64,000 bases of DNA from assembly GCF_021390495.1 (NCBI RefSeq), contig NZ_JAJEJP010000003.1, forward strand, positions 682,001 through 746,000. Reading direction: 5' to 3'. Source of the stretch: Paraburkholderia sp. ZP32-5. Lineage in GTDB: Bacteria > Pseudomonadota > Gammaproteobacteria > Burkholderiales > Burkholderiaceae. Under the pieces are notes generated by a model. The model ran no database searches, was not told the DNA's origin, and saw only the letters and a list, made by a program, of their open reading frames with translations. The position numbers and the translations under genes are program-made. Shown one piece after another: positions 46,081-54,659 of this stretch; position 1 is the stretch's first letter; each line of letters starts with the position of its first letter.

Positions 46081-46680
46081 ATGGATGCTCTTTCCGATGT
46101 GCTCTCGACCCTGCGAGTGAGCAGCGTGCTTTCTTCCCGCTTCGAGGGACAGGGCTCATGGGCGTTACGCTTTCCGGAGTACGAGCACATCAAGTTCGGC
46201 AGCGTGCTGTCCGGACGCGTTTACTTGTGGCTGGAGGGTGAAGAGCCGATCGCATTGGAAGAGGGGGACTTCTATCTGCTTGCCAGCGGACGACCGTTCT
46301 GTTCGGCAAGCAACCTGGCGTGTGTTCTGGAAGATGGCGTGGCCACCGTGCGCAGTAAGCGCGGTGCAGACGGTGTAGCGCGTCACTATTGCGAAGGCGA
46401 GGGCGTGCCCGTCAGTCTGGTCAGCGGTCGGTTCACATTCGAGAATGACGTCAGCGATCTTCTGCTACGTCATTTGCCGCCGTTGATACATGTGCGTGCA
46501 ACCGATGTGTCATCCGGCGCGCTGTCCCATGTGCTGAGTCTGCTTCGGCTTGAGTCCAGTGATTTGCATCTCGGCGGTGAGGTCGCACGGAGCGGCCTTG
46601 CGGCGCTTGCGCTGGTTCATGTGCTGCGCGCGTATCTGGGCACATCGCCTCAAGTGCCCGAGCACGAAGATATGACGTAA
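46081..46680 (+). CDS. AraC-type regulator fragment: cupin sensor domain without the HTH
   Basis: 199 residues corresponding to the N-terminal cupin_6 sensor of AraC regulators (SGRVYLWLEGEEPIALEEGDFYLLASGRPF; landmarks EEGDFYLLASGRPF and LLRLESSDLHLGGEVA). Full-length relatives continue through a linker into two helix-turn-helix motifs of about 100 residues. Here the frame ends after VLRAYLGTSPQVPEHEDMT. A terminator hairpin follows 16 bases later. It is divergent from the ADH/SDR pair, the usual place for its regulator. It may have lost DNA binding, and the island begins immediately after it. Confidence 0.75.
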   Translation: MDALSDVLSTLRVSSVLSSRFEGQGSWALRFPEYEHIKFGSVLSGRVYLWLEGEEPIALEEGDFYLLASGRPFCSASNLACVLEDGVATVRSKRGADGVARHYCEGEGVPVSLVSGRFTFENDVSDLLLRHLPPLIHVRATDVSSGALSHVLSLLRLESSDLHLGGEVARSGLAALALVHVLRAYLGTSPQVPEHEDMT

Positions 46681-46695
46681 CTCCACCTATGGATG

Positions 46696-46714
46696 AAGCG
46701 CCTCAGCGCTTTTT
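46696..46714 (+). terminator. Rho-independent terminator after the AraC fragment
   Basis: AAGCGC-CTCA-GCGCTT is a perfect six-base stem with a four-base loop running into TTT. It lies 16 bases after the stop codon of the AraC-type fragment. Confidence 0.6.
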
Positions 46715-46946
46715 AGCCCGGATTTTCGACATAGGATAAATCGTCAAATCGCACATATGTTGAAATTCAAACGCGGCGTACGAACCAGGCAATAATGTAT
46801 TGTAATAGATGTAATTTTCATCGCAGCGGCCGTTGAAATTGCACCCGCTTCCTCTATTGCGGGCACCCGCGTCCATGTCGCAACCACCGGCGCAGTTCCC
46901 ACGTATAACTTTTCCTAGTCCCTCTTTCTTTCCGTTGCGAAGCAAC

Positions 46947-46989
46947 TATGATATATCTCAGACCACGGCATTTACGACCCATTTGCGAT
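46947..46989 (+). repeat. 43-bp direct repeat, copy 1
   Basis: It begins TATGATATAT and contains the core GACCACGGCATTTACGAC. A second copy lies at 48459-48501, same orientation, differing at about eight positions outside the core. This copy ends 80 bases before the TniQ-like start codon and is followed directly by a 7-5-7 inverted repeat. TATGAT could also serve as a -10 box. Confidence 0.75.
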
Positions 46990-47069
46990 CGTCCTGACGA
47001 CGATCGACCAAGGGTTTCCGGACTTCCCGACGTTGCGCTTGTCGATGCTGTCACGAGATACGTTTAGAG

Positions 47070-48437
47070 ATGGGAGAGCGGACCAGCCCCGTCCTTGTCG
47101 GCCACGAATTTTCGCCGTTAGTTGACGAGTCGTGGTATGGGTCGCTGACGCGCATTTCCAGACTCAATGAGCTTTCGCCTACGGCCGTGCAACGGCTTTT
47201 CTTCGGAAGGGGGCGTGCGCGAGGTAGCACGCTCGATACGACGGCTTTACGGTTGCTGGTCGGATGGGATGACTTTCTTGTCGAGCGGCGCCAGATAGGA
47301 GACCTAGAGCCGCTGCGGGTCATACTCTGGTCCGAAAACCTTCGTTACTGTCCTCTTTGCCTCGAGGCGGGCTATCACAGTGTGTGGCACCAGTTTGCCG
47401 CGCTGGAGGACTGCCTTGTCCATGCATGCCAGTTGCGAGAGCGGTGCATGTACTGCGATGCGAAACTTGGCGAGTACAAACTGACACCCCGACTCATTGG
47501 TCAACGTTTTAATTGCGGGAGCTGCGGCCGTCATCTGGCAGGTGGGGCATTCACTATTGAGGCCCACCTAGCGTTCCGCGACCATTATGCCGAACTGGCC
47601 GCAAGAGGGAGGCCATATCGCAAATGGCTTGAGGCAGCACCACGTTACCTGCTGTTCATGGCCGAGGCGAGACGTCGCTGCAAGCGATATCCGGCTCTCT
47701 GTCTTGGCTTTGCCGATGTAGAAGTCTGGCGGGGAACCGTTAATCTAGTGCATCCCTTCCCCGTTGGCTGCGCGCGGCAGCATCGCCATGGGACTGTCCT
47801 TACTTGGCGGGTCCGTCCTGTCAGGTGGGCGAGTTTACAGGCCGCCTCAAGGTCTCGCTACCTCGCAAGCGGAGACCTGTGGAGAGCGTACTGCGCGGTG
47901 CTGCGCCGACTAAAAGCGTCCATCGACTGCAGTCGTCGCGATGTGTGTCCTCCACCGCTTGTTTTGACTGGAGGGGAGTGTCTGGTGCAGGACACCTGGA
48001 CAGCCACGCAACTGGCATTCGTGCTTTTGAGAAGCCATTTCGAGTCGCTGTGCGTGCTGCGCTATGAACTTGATCAGATCGCCGCGCTTCAGACTGCACG
48101 ATTCACGAACGCACTGGCAGGCCACCTTCCGTCACCTGCCGCCCTCCAGGCAATGTTATTCGCAGCATATGCTGCCCTTGTGATCGCGGCGCGTGGATAT
48201 GTACGACAACGCAGATTCGACTACAGGGTCGCATGCGAAATCCCGACTAACCATCTATCGCTGGTTGCGGTCGATACCAACAGCATGCAGTGCGGGGCGG
48301 TTATTGCGCCTGATCCTGGAGACCTAACTGGTGATCTGTTCGGAAGACGTGGCCTTGTCAATCCTGAGGTGCTTGCGTGTCTGAATGCATCGCTCGAAAA
48401 GGAGAGAAGCTGGGAGAATTCGCGGGGCGCGAATTGA
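47070..48437 (+). CDS. TniQ-like zinc-finger protein (orphan)
   Basis: 455 residues. The first 160 match TniQ: RYCPLCLEAGYHSVWHQF, then C115/H118, CMYCDAKL and FNCGSCGRHL, giving zinc pairs C94/C97, C126/C129 and C149/C152. TniQ/TnsD proteins choose target sites for Tn7-like and Tn5053-like transposons. The remaining 300 residues are less familiar and could recognise DNA. No TniA/TnsB transposase, TniB/TnsC ATPase or resolvase is nearby, so it is either a relic or a stand-alone DNA-binding protein. Confidence 0.75.
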   Translation: MGERTSPVLVGHEFSPLVDESWYGSLTRISRLNELSPTAVQRLFFGRGRARGSTLDTTALRLLVGWDDFLVERRQIGDLEPLRVILWSENLRYCPLCLEAGYHSVWHQFAALEDCLVHACQLRERCMYCDAKLGEYKLTPRLIGQRFNCGSCGRHLAGGAFTIEAHLAFRDHYAELAARGRPYRKWLEAAPRYLLFMAEARRRCKRYPALCLGFADVEVWRGTVNLVHPFPVGCARQHRHGTVLTWRVRPVRWASLQAASRSRYLASGDLWRAYCAVLRRLKASIDCSRRDVCPPPLVLTGGECLVQDTWTATQLAFVLLRSHFESLCVLRYELDQIAALQTARFTNALAGHLPSPAALQAMLFAAYAALVIAARGYVRQRRFDYRVACEIPTNHLSLVAVDTNSMQCGAVIAPDPGDLTGDLFGRRGLVNPEVLACLNASLEKERSWENSRGAN

Positions 48438-48458
48438 AGGCGATGCATCGTTTCAAAA

Positions 48459-48501
48459 TATGATACATTTATGACCACGGCATTTACGACTCATTCGTGA
48501 T
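48459..48501 (+). repeat. 43-bp direct repeat, copy 2
   Basis: It shares the core GACCACGGCATTTACGAC and the flanking TATGATA with copy 1. It ends 42 bases before the first possible start of the next gene and 75 bases before its second ATG (48577), a spacing close to the 80 bases at copy 1. It therefore looks like a shared promoter or operator as much as a mobile-element repeat. Confidence 0.75.
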
Positions 48502-48543
48502 GCATCTATCTCCCAGTTCCTTGTACGTCGTTGCTTCTCCAAC

Positions 48544-48981
48544 ATGTTTTTCACCAAATCCTCGTGGCAATCGCCGATGAAACTTACCGGAGATGTGTTC
48601 ACCCGCTGGGAGATGACCGGCGTGACGCATTACTCGACGGTATTCGTGGTGCGATCTACGCAGACCCGTCGTGACGACGGCGATGGTTACTCGTATTTTG
48701 TTTCTGGTCCACAGCTTCTAAAAGCCATGCTTGAGGGTGCGAACGACAACCCCGTGCAAGTTTATGCGCTTGAATGGGACCGGCTGGTCGCTGTTCACGA
48801 ATTCTGGTCCTACCCGGACGACGGGCGGTTCGCAATGGTGTACTTCGCTTACAGCGATGCCGGGGGGCGAGTCTCGCCCTGTGAGCCGATGCAACCCGAT
48901 CCGGAGTCGGCGGGAACGCGGACGCTTGTCTGGCGGTCAGTCGCGTCCGATGGCCGCTTTCTGACTGAAACGGCCTCGTGA
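48544..48981 (+). CDS. Hypothetical protein paired with the AbiEi-like gene
   Basis: 145 residues, soluble and acidic, Trp/Tyr-rich (VYALEWDRLVAVHEFWSYPDD). No domain recognised. A second ATG at 48577 may be the true start. It is followed by the AbiEi-like gene after eight bases, and the pair sits behind the second 43-bp repeat, so it could be the partner in a toxin-antitoxin-like pair; this is context only. Confidence 0.55.
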   Translation: MFFTKSSWQSPMKLTGDVFTRWEMTGVTHYSTVFVVRSTQTRRDDGDGYSYFVSGPQLLKAMLEGANDNPVQVYALEWDRLVAVHEFWSYPDDGRFAMVYFAYSDAGGRVSPCEPMQPDPESAGTRTLVWRSVASDGRFLTETAS

Positions 48982-48989
48982 AACGCTAG

Positions 48990-49652
48990 ATGCCGCTGGA
49001 CCTCTCGACCGACGTACAGGTCCTTATGGATTTCGCCACGCGGGGGCAGCCATTTGACCGTCCATATCTCTTAAGCATTGGGGTTTCGCCAGCGAAGGTG
49101 CCGTTGCTTTTGAGGAGCGGCTGGCTGACCCAATTGTCCGACAACGCGTATCTTCTGAGAGGCGACAAACCATCGGTCGAGGGGACTGTTGCCTATCTGA
49201 CGCGACAGGTGCCGAATCTGCACATCTCTGGACGCAGCGCGCTGGCTCGTCAGGGTGTACGTCACTACCTTTATGTCCACGAACGCCTGTACCTTCGGGG
49301 CTCCGTCAATTTCGCGTTTCCTGACTGGGCGAAGACGCTTCTGTCTCCACGATACGACCCACGACCTCTCTTCGATGCCCATCTCGAACCATGCTATGCG
49401 GTTTCAGCACTTCCGCTGAAACATCCTGGCGTGATGGTCTCGCATCGTGAGCGGGCAATCATCGAGATGCTGGCCGACAGCGGCCACGGGGGGCTGGAAC
49501 ATGCAGGAAATCTTGTGAGCGAACTGCGGACCATCCGGCCACTGGTACTTCGGACGCTCGCCACTTACTGTCTTCGACGGGATATCGTCGCGACACTCAG
49601 CGAACTGGCCGAAGACGAGGGTCATGAGTGGGCGAGCACGCTGCGATGCTGA
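48990..49652 (+). CDS. AbiEi-like antitoxin (type IV toxin-antitoxin family), orphan
   Basis: 220 residues. An N-terminal winged helix (RSGWLTQLSDNAYLLRGDKP) is followed by the AbiEi middle domain (TRQVPNLHISGRSALARQGVRHYL; landmarks HISGRSALARQG and FAFPDWAKTLL) and the C-terminal helical part LRTIRPLVLRTLATYCLRRD. AbiEi proteins repress transcription and neutralise an AbiEii nucleotidyltransferase toxin. No nucleotidyltransferase gene follows, and the protein lacks the last segment seen in longer relatives. Only the upstream 145-aa protein is available as partner. Confidence 0.7.
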   Translation: MPLDLSTDVQVLMDFATRGQPFDRPYLLSIGVSPAKVPLLLRSGWLTQLSDNAYLLRGDKPSVEGTVAYLTRQVPNLHISGRSALARQGVRHYLYVHERLYLRGSVNFAFPDWAKTLLSPRYDPRPLFDAHLEPCYAVSALPLKHPGVMVSHRERAIIEMLADSGHGGLEHAGNLVSELRTIRPLVLRTLATYCLRRDIVATLSELAEDEGHEWASTLRC

Positions 49653-49742
49653 GAGTTTCACCCTAAAAAACGGGTATGACGGGCAATGCATCGTTAGCAT
49701 ATGATCCGATGTGAGAGCGACGGTGGATTCTCGTATCGGTGC

Positions 49743-49803
49743 ACAACAAAGTCTGCGGGAACGGTGACGAACTGTCTCAAAGACAACGAAGTCTGCGGGA
49801 ACG
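49743..49803 (+). repeat. Two 21-bp direct repeats with 40-bp period
   Basis: The core AAGTCTGCGGGAACG occurs twice, at 49749-49763 and 49789-49803, within 21-base units that differ at one position. Spaced direct repeats of this size are typical of transposase-binding arrays at Tn7/Tn5053-like ends. No inverted counterpart was found on the left side of the island. Confidence 0.65.
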
Positions 49804-49811
49804 CAAAAATC

Positions 49812-49834
49812 TTGTGTGCAGCGCACAATTTTTT
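49812..49834 (+). terminator. Terminator-like hairpin
   Basis: TTGTG-N7-CACAA is a five-base stem followed directly by six T residues. It lies just after the repeat array and about 160 bases after the AbiEi-like stop. Confidence 0.45.
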
Positions 49835-50552
49835 GCGCGATTTACTATTCGAATGGATGTTCGATAGTGCGAATGCGGTAGCAATGACGCGCATTTTGAG
49901 CGCGCCTTGAACATTGGCGCGTACAACACTCCTGCGCTTAACGTGGACCACATTTAAACCGATGGGCTCGTCGTTCGGCGCGCGAGGCCCGACTCGCGAC
50001 TTCGGGTTGGCCGTGGCAAACGGTGGCGGTGACGCGCGTGTACGTGTAGTCTTCGGCGTTTCTATCTATGAAAGCATTTATTTAATGCCGTAACATCCGC
50101 GTCGCTTGCGCGCAATCAAGCGCTATCGCTCGGACAGCGCGAGGCTTCGTCTGTATCTCTGGGGGCACAGCCAAATGCGACCGTGGAACTTTGATGTTTG
50201 TGTTTCCCTCCGCTATTGGGGCCGGCGAAGCTGCGCGTTAGCATGAGGAGTCTAGGCGCGTAGGGCGAGTGGGGGAACGTTCACTGCCATCTATCTAGGA
50301 CTCGAGATTCAGTGCGGGTCTTCTTTGTGTCTTTGACGGAGGCTAATGTTTCGTACCGAATTGTCGACCCGTCCGACTTGCGGCGTAACGTGGTCACTGC
50401 GGAAGTGATGCGAGTGCCCGGCGGGCCATTCCCGAGCGCGGCTGCAGCACGCATCGGCATGGCGTCTTGCATGGGTGTCATTGACGGGTTTCGGGACGAG
50501 GTGGATGAGTCGTCACCCCATTTGACATTGCGCAGCATCTCGAGGTCAGCCG

Positions 50553-50678
50553 AAAGCCGACCTCGACCGTTACGCGGTGCTGCACGCGCAGACATACGGC
50601 GACGCGGTCGACGCGGCGGCGTTGGTCCCGCACATGCTGGAAGCTTTCATGGCCGCCGCCGACCGCGGCATCCGATAA
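50553..50678 (+). pseudogene. 3' remnant of an unidentified small gene
   Basis: About 41 codons read KADLDRYAVLHAQTYG and end in LVPHMLEAFMAAADRGIR, with codon use like a real gene. The frame is closed upstream by TGA near 50520 with no start codon in between. Probably the tail of a decayed gene; family unknown. Confidence 0.35.
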
Positions 50679-50725
50679 GCGAAAGCGCCACTGAGACGCA
50701 ATCATCCAACGGAAGCGGAGAACGA

Positions 50726-51132
50726 CTAATTGTCAGTCGTGTTTTCTCCTGCAGATCGCAGCGCCCGAAGGCGCTCTTCAAGCGTGGTGACTAGCGATTC
50801 GGCCATCTCCAGGAATCCGTGTAGTCGTTGGATTCGGTACTTAAGAAGCGAACGCATTGCTTCGTCAGGGTCCGGCTTCTTCATCATGTCGGCGGTTGAC
50901 GAGAGAATACGAATGACAATTTCAGGAACACCATCGGCGTCAATTGCCGTTGCCAGTTTTACCCATTCCTTTGATTTGTCCAGTGTCGCTTCGGCGGCTT
51001 CAGCCAGACAGTAGCCGATAAGGATTTTAGCTGAACGCTGTCAGATGGTCCGCAATTTTCCATCTTTTCCGAGAAGGTAGAGCTTGGCAATGGTTTTGAT
51101 TCGCTCGTCGTCATCCTTTTCACCACTTTCAT
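50726..51132 (-). pseudogene. Small helical protein, frameshifted
   Basis: It starts MKVVKRMTTSESK inside the end of the preceding large gene (a second ATG is at 51114). After SDSVQLK the frame breaks at an AAAA run near 51025. One extra A would continue into ILIGYCLAEAAEATLDKS and a coherent helical tail of about 100 residues ending RALRSAGENTTDN. This looks like one gene of about 130 codons with a single-base deletion. No family recognised. It is overlapping and co-oriented with the large protein, so probably its operon partner. Confidence 0.5.
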
Positions 51133-53615
51133 ATGGTTGATAGCGGCGCCGCCGCTCAATTTGCACCTCAATAATGAGGTCCTGATTCAGTCCATCCAGC
51201 ATGGCTTTGACGAAAGTTGCCGACACCTGAAGGCGGCTGCCGCGATTGGGATTGCTACTTTCATGGCGCTTCGCTTCGTCGTAATAGCCCCCAGATCTGG
51301 CTCTCCATGACCCGCGTTTCGTTCTGATCTGTCCAAAATCGAAGATCCGGGTCTGTTTCAATCCGCATCTGTTCAGCGATGAATGGTGCGGGACGCGGTG
51401 GTGGGAAGGAAACGCCTCCAGCCCACCGGTCGTATTCATCTAGCCGCTTCTCGTCACTATGGTCCAGCACCCAGCCCTTAAGCTCAAAGCCGTCTTCATC
51501 GATTTCCGTACGACTACCGGCACTCGGTATCGCGTAATCATGCAGATCTGTGGTCGTGGCGAGCGCTCGCAGCAAAGCTTCCGATCTGGCCGGTGTAACA
51601 AGTGCACTGTAGATACGCGTTGATTGCTCCCGGCGTGTATCGGACTCTGACCAATGTCCCCACAAATTGAGTCTATCGCCGTTTCCAAGCGCTTCCTCAA
51701 AGTCACCTTCCGTCAAGAGTCGTCGGTCCGGATGGTCATTTTCGCGCTCTAGCCACGTACCCCGCGAATCTGGTTCAGGGTCACGCCGATCCCAAAGCCA
51801 GCGACCGTCGCGGCGAGTGAGATTATGGTCCGATAACCAGCCTTCAAACCCATCATCCTCGTCATAGGTTCGGTCGCGGTGTGTGGGTGTCGTAGCCAAG
51901 AGCCGCCCTGCGACAATCATCATCGCGTGATAGGCATGATAGAACTGGAGGTTGTCGGCCCTGGGCGATGAGCCGTGGGAATGGTACGTGTGCTGCTCTT
52001 CGTACAGGCCGTGGCGAGCCCGTTCGTCGTCGTCCCAACGACCCTTCGCAACACAGGAAAAATCCTCCCGTATGACCGTCAGCGTTTCGGCTTCAATGTC
52101 GTCCTGGGACAAGGCAAACACCCGGCCGAGCGGAGCGTACCAATAGGGGCCGATGTCGATGCCAAAATAAAAGCTGTCTTCATCGGTGCCCGCGGAGCTA
52201 TTGCGCTTGCGAGAAGCACGGCGTTCATAGGCATCGGACTCGACAATAGGCAGTGGCGATACGTTGACATTTTTGAGACGATCGGAGAGGCCATCCTCGT
52301 CGACCAGACATCCGTTTGCCACAAGCTGGAGCGCGGCGCGCGAGGCCAACGCACGGATCAATACATGAGGTTGGTCCGTCAGGGCCCAATCGACAAGCTG
52401 GCCGAAATAGGGGGCCACTGCGGATGGTGCTTCCAATGAGGCTCTTGCCAGGCCGATAAGAAGCCATTGGAGTGCATGAAGTGCGTAAAACGGCAATCTC
52501 ACGTCCACAAATGGACCGCCGTTTCCAGCCGTAGCGATTCTGATCAAGCGATCAACTACATCCTGTCGCCCGAAGCGACAGAGCTCGACGACGGCGTGTG
52601 CGGCCTCCCACCGCAGCACTGCTTCCGGCGAGGCCAATGCGGACCAGATATAGCCCGCAATCGCTTCCCGAATGTCGCTGGGTGATGAAAAAGCATCGTG
52701 CCACGGTCCATCACCGTCCTTGTCTTCCAGTGCCAGGTTAAAAAGGTCGAGTCCATATGTCAGGGCGTCTAAGGCTTCATCGTGCGACAGCTTGATCGCA
52801 AGGAGTCCGACAAGAGAGAAGAGTCGGCCCGTGTCGATGAGCTCGGGGGTCTCGCCGGTCGCGGCCAACACAACGTCGACGATCTCGACTTGGCTTACGC
52901 CTGACTTTGCGCAGGCCAGTTCGAAGGGAAATAGTTCGTAATAGCGACTCTTTCTGATCTCCATGTAATAACGTCGGCAAATCTCCTTCAAGGCACTGGC
53001 GAGTGCCCGGGAGACGGCTGGCCGCAGTTTCCAGTTTTCCGGAACTCGCTCTAAAAAATGTCTGAAGCTGTAAAGGTCGAACTCCGGGGCTCTCGCAACG
53101 GTTTCGATGAAACGGGCTTCCGCTCCCAACGGTATCCGATGCATGGCCTCCATGAAGAAGCTGTCATGACTCCACGGCGGGTCGGTTTGCTTGAACTTCA
53201 GGTTGGCTTGAGATAGACCGTCCGTCATTGTGACGTCCAGTTCTGCAAAGATATCAGTTCTCGTCAAGTGTCTCGATAAAACGGGTTGTCGTGTTTTTCG
53301 ATTGAACGGGTGTTGTGCAGCCAATGCGGCACGAAGAAAGCCGTTGACTGCCAGCAGGATATTTCGGTATGTCTGACGGTATGATTCGGTCAGCTCGAAC
53401 GGAACGGCCGTCGGTACAAGGTTCCGACTGACTGGTTGACAATCGAGTGGGGGACGTTTACGTCCAAGGTGATACCGCTCCAAAGCATCAAGGGGACTCG
53501 GTCGTAATTGATTTGGCGAGAAGATGGGTAAGATGTGATCCGTAACGGTAGGAGCCAAACCTGGCGCGGCGCAAAGGACAACTGCTGAACTCTGCTGCCT
53601 ATCCCCGTGAAGCAA
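51041..53615 (-). pseudogene. Large helical-repeat protein, frameshifted near its C-terminus
   Basis: 784 codons run uninterrupted from a TTG, then stop after QIWGLLRRSEAP. Removing one base from the five-C tract at 51288-51292 joins the frame to WGYYDEAKRHES and a tail ending KTIAKLYLLGKDGKLRTI, giving about 857 residues. The middle (about 220-480) looks like HEAT-type helices: WEAAHAVVELCRFG, ALHALQWLLIGLARA, PHVLIRALASRAALQ. No Walker A motif is visible, and the frame stays open upstream of the TTG, so the N-terminal part may be missing. It resembles, from memory, the C-terminal half of very large ATPase-type defence proteins; that is not confirmed. Confidence 0.6.
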
Positions 53616-54047
53616 GGGCTTGCAGAAAAGGAATGAGCACCATGGTCTGCATAAAAGAGGCTTCGGATGACTGCGCGGCCAAATGAGATAACCTAGGGAC
53701 AGGAGCGGTTCGGAGGTGATCGCTCGTCCGTAGCGTGCCCTCGGCCGACGTCCACCACGCTGATGCCCGCTTTTCTAGGTGCTTGCAAGCCACACAGGTG
53801 GCCTATAGTGGACCCTACCGGGACATCAATTCCGCAGTGGTTTTCTCCATTCCGTCTTGTCGACCTCATAGACCCGGCTACAGTCTCGCGAATTCCGCTT
53901 TCCGGCAGTGGCGTAACGGTCTTTTTGTAGCGTGCGGTTTCTGGTGGTATATCGGTGGTATGTCAGATCAGAAAAATCGGAAGGCCTTTGCGAGCAAAGC
54001 AGGTCGAGGAATTTTTCAAACCCGCCGTGGTACCAAAGTATATTCCG
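53616..54047. other. Gap without intact genes
   Basis: Only short overlapping readings on both strands. The minus-strand frame of the large protein stays open to beyond 53740 but offers no start codon. The right part may contain the unrecognisable 5' end of the decayed DUF72 gene. Confidence 0.45.
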
Positions 54048-54659
54048 GTCCGGCTGTTCACCGGCCACCAGACCGAGTCTCGATTTTTCCCCATGGGCCT
54101 GCAGGCCGTCTTGCCCAACGCGGTCAAGAAGAACCTCTATTACAAGGACAATCCGCGGGCCGTTACTCGAGGAACTGTGGTTTCAGTTTCTTCATTGGTT
54201 CACCTCGGCACCAAAGGCGAGGGCACATGTTGAGCACTGTGCCGAGCGAATGCACCCCTTCGTCACCGCGTTTGACTTTCGTCACGAGAGTTGGCTCAGC
54301 GAAAAGCGCCGTCACACGACGCTGGCAATGGAGCGAGAGCGCGGGATCGTGCACATCATCGTCGATGCGCCGGGAGGCGTGACGAAGCGCGCGCATACCG
54401 TGTGGGAGGCGACGTCGCCTGAGCTGGCGATCATGCGTCTATAAGGCCGCGATGCGTCGACGTGGAGTGGAGCCGAATCCGCGGTCGAGCGATTCAACTA
54501 TGAATCAACGAAGAGGAACTGCGCGAGCTAGCGCCTGCCATCGCGCAAATCGTGACGGCGTGTGGCACGGACGCATGTCCTGTTCAATAACTGCTATCGC
54601 GACGTCGCGCAACGGAACGCGCGTCGATGACACGGTTGCTCGACGGAAACGAGGCGTAA
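54048..54659 (+). pseudogene. DUF72-family gene, decayed
   Basis: DUF72 landmarks appear in order but in different frames: RLFTGHQT and KKNLYYKD in one, EHCAERM, FRHESWL and TLAMERERGIVHIIVD up to TSPELAIMRL in a second, then a TAA where the family has the His of LHGRN. It continues as GRDAST, FNNCYRDVAQRNARR and, after another shift, MTRLLDGNEA and a stop. The 5' part is missing or unrecognisable. Multiple frameshifts and a nonsense codon make this a clear pseudogene. Confidence 0.75.

Larger units (their letters stand above)
46681..47069. other. Left margin of the accessory island, mostly non-coding
   Basis: It contains a terminator, the first 43-bp repeat and an inverted repeat (GATCGTC-CTGAC-GACGATC, 46987-47005). 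A minus-strand reading of about 80 codons (46703-46945) is Cys/Asn/Tyr-rich but has no support as a gene. Confidence 0.5.
49653..50725. other. Non-coding gap inside the island with remnants
   Basis: More than 1 kb without an intact gene. It holds the 40-bp-period repeats and hairpin at 49743-49834 and the tail of a lost gene near 50553-50678. Around 50060-50110 it is locally AT-rich. Nothing else can be supported. Confidence 0.55.

Noticed and set aside
46703..46945. 80-codon minus-strand reading with several cysteines
   Set aside because: No ribosome site, no recognisable family and location in a repeat-rich margin; kept only as a remark.
49743..49803. Start of a CRISPR array
   Set aside because: Only two units, the interval is fixed at 19 bases between units, and no cas gene is present.
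50281..50794. Overlapping readings of 100-160 codons on both strands
   Set aside because: Composition is that of random GC-rich frames; only the short tail at 50553-50678 looks once-coding.
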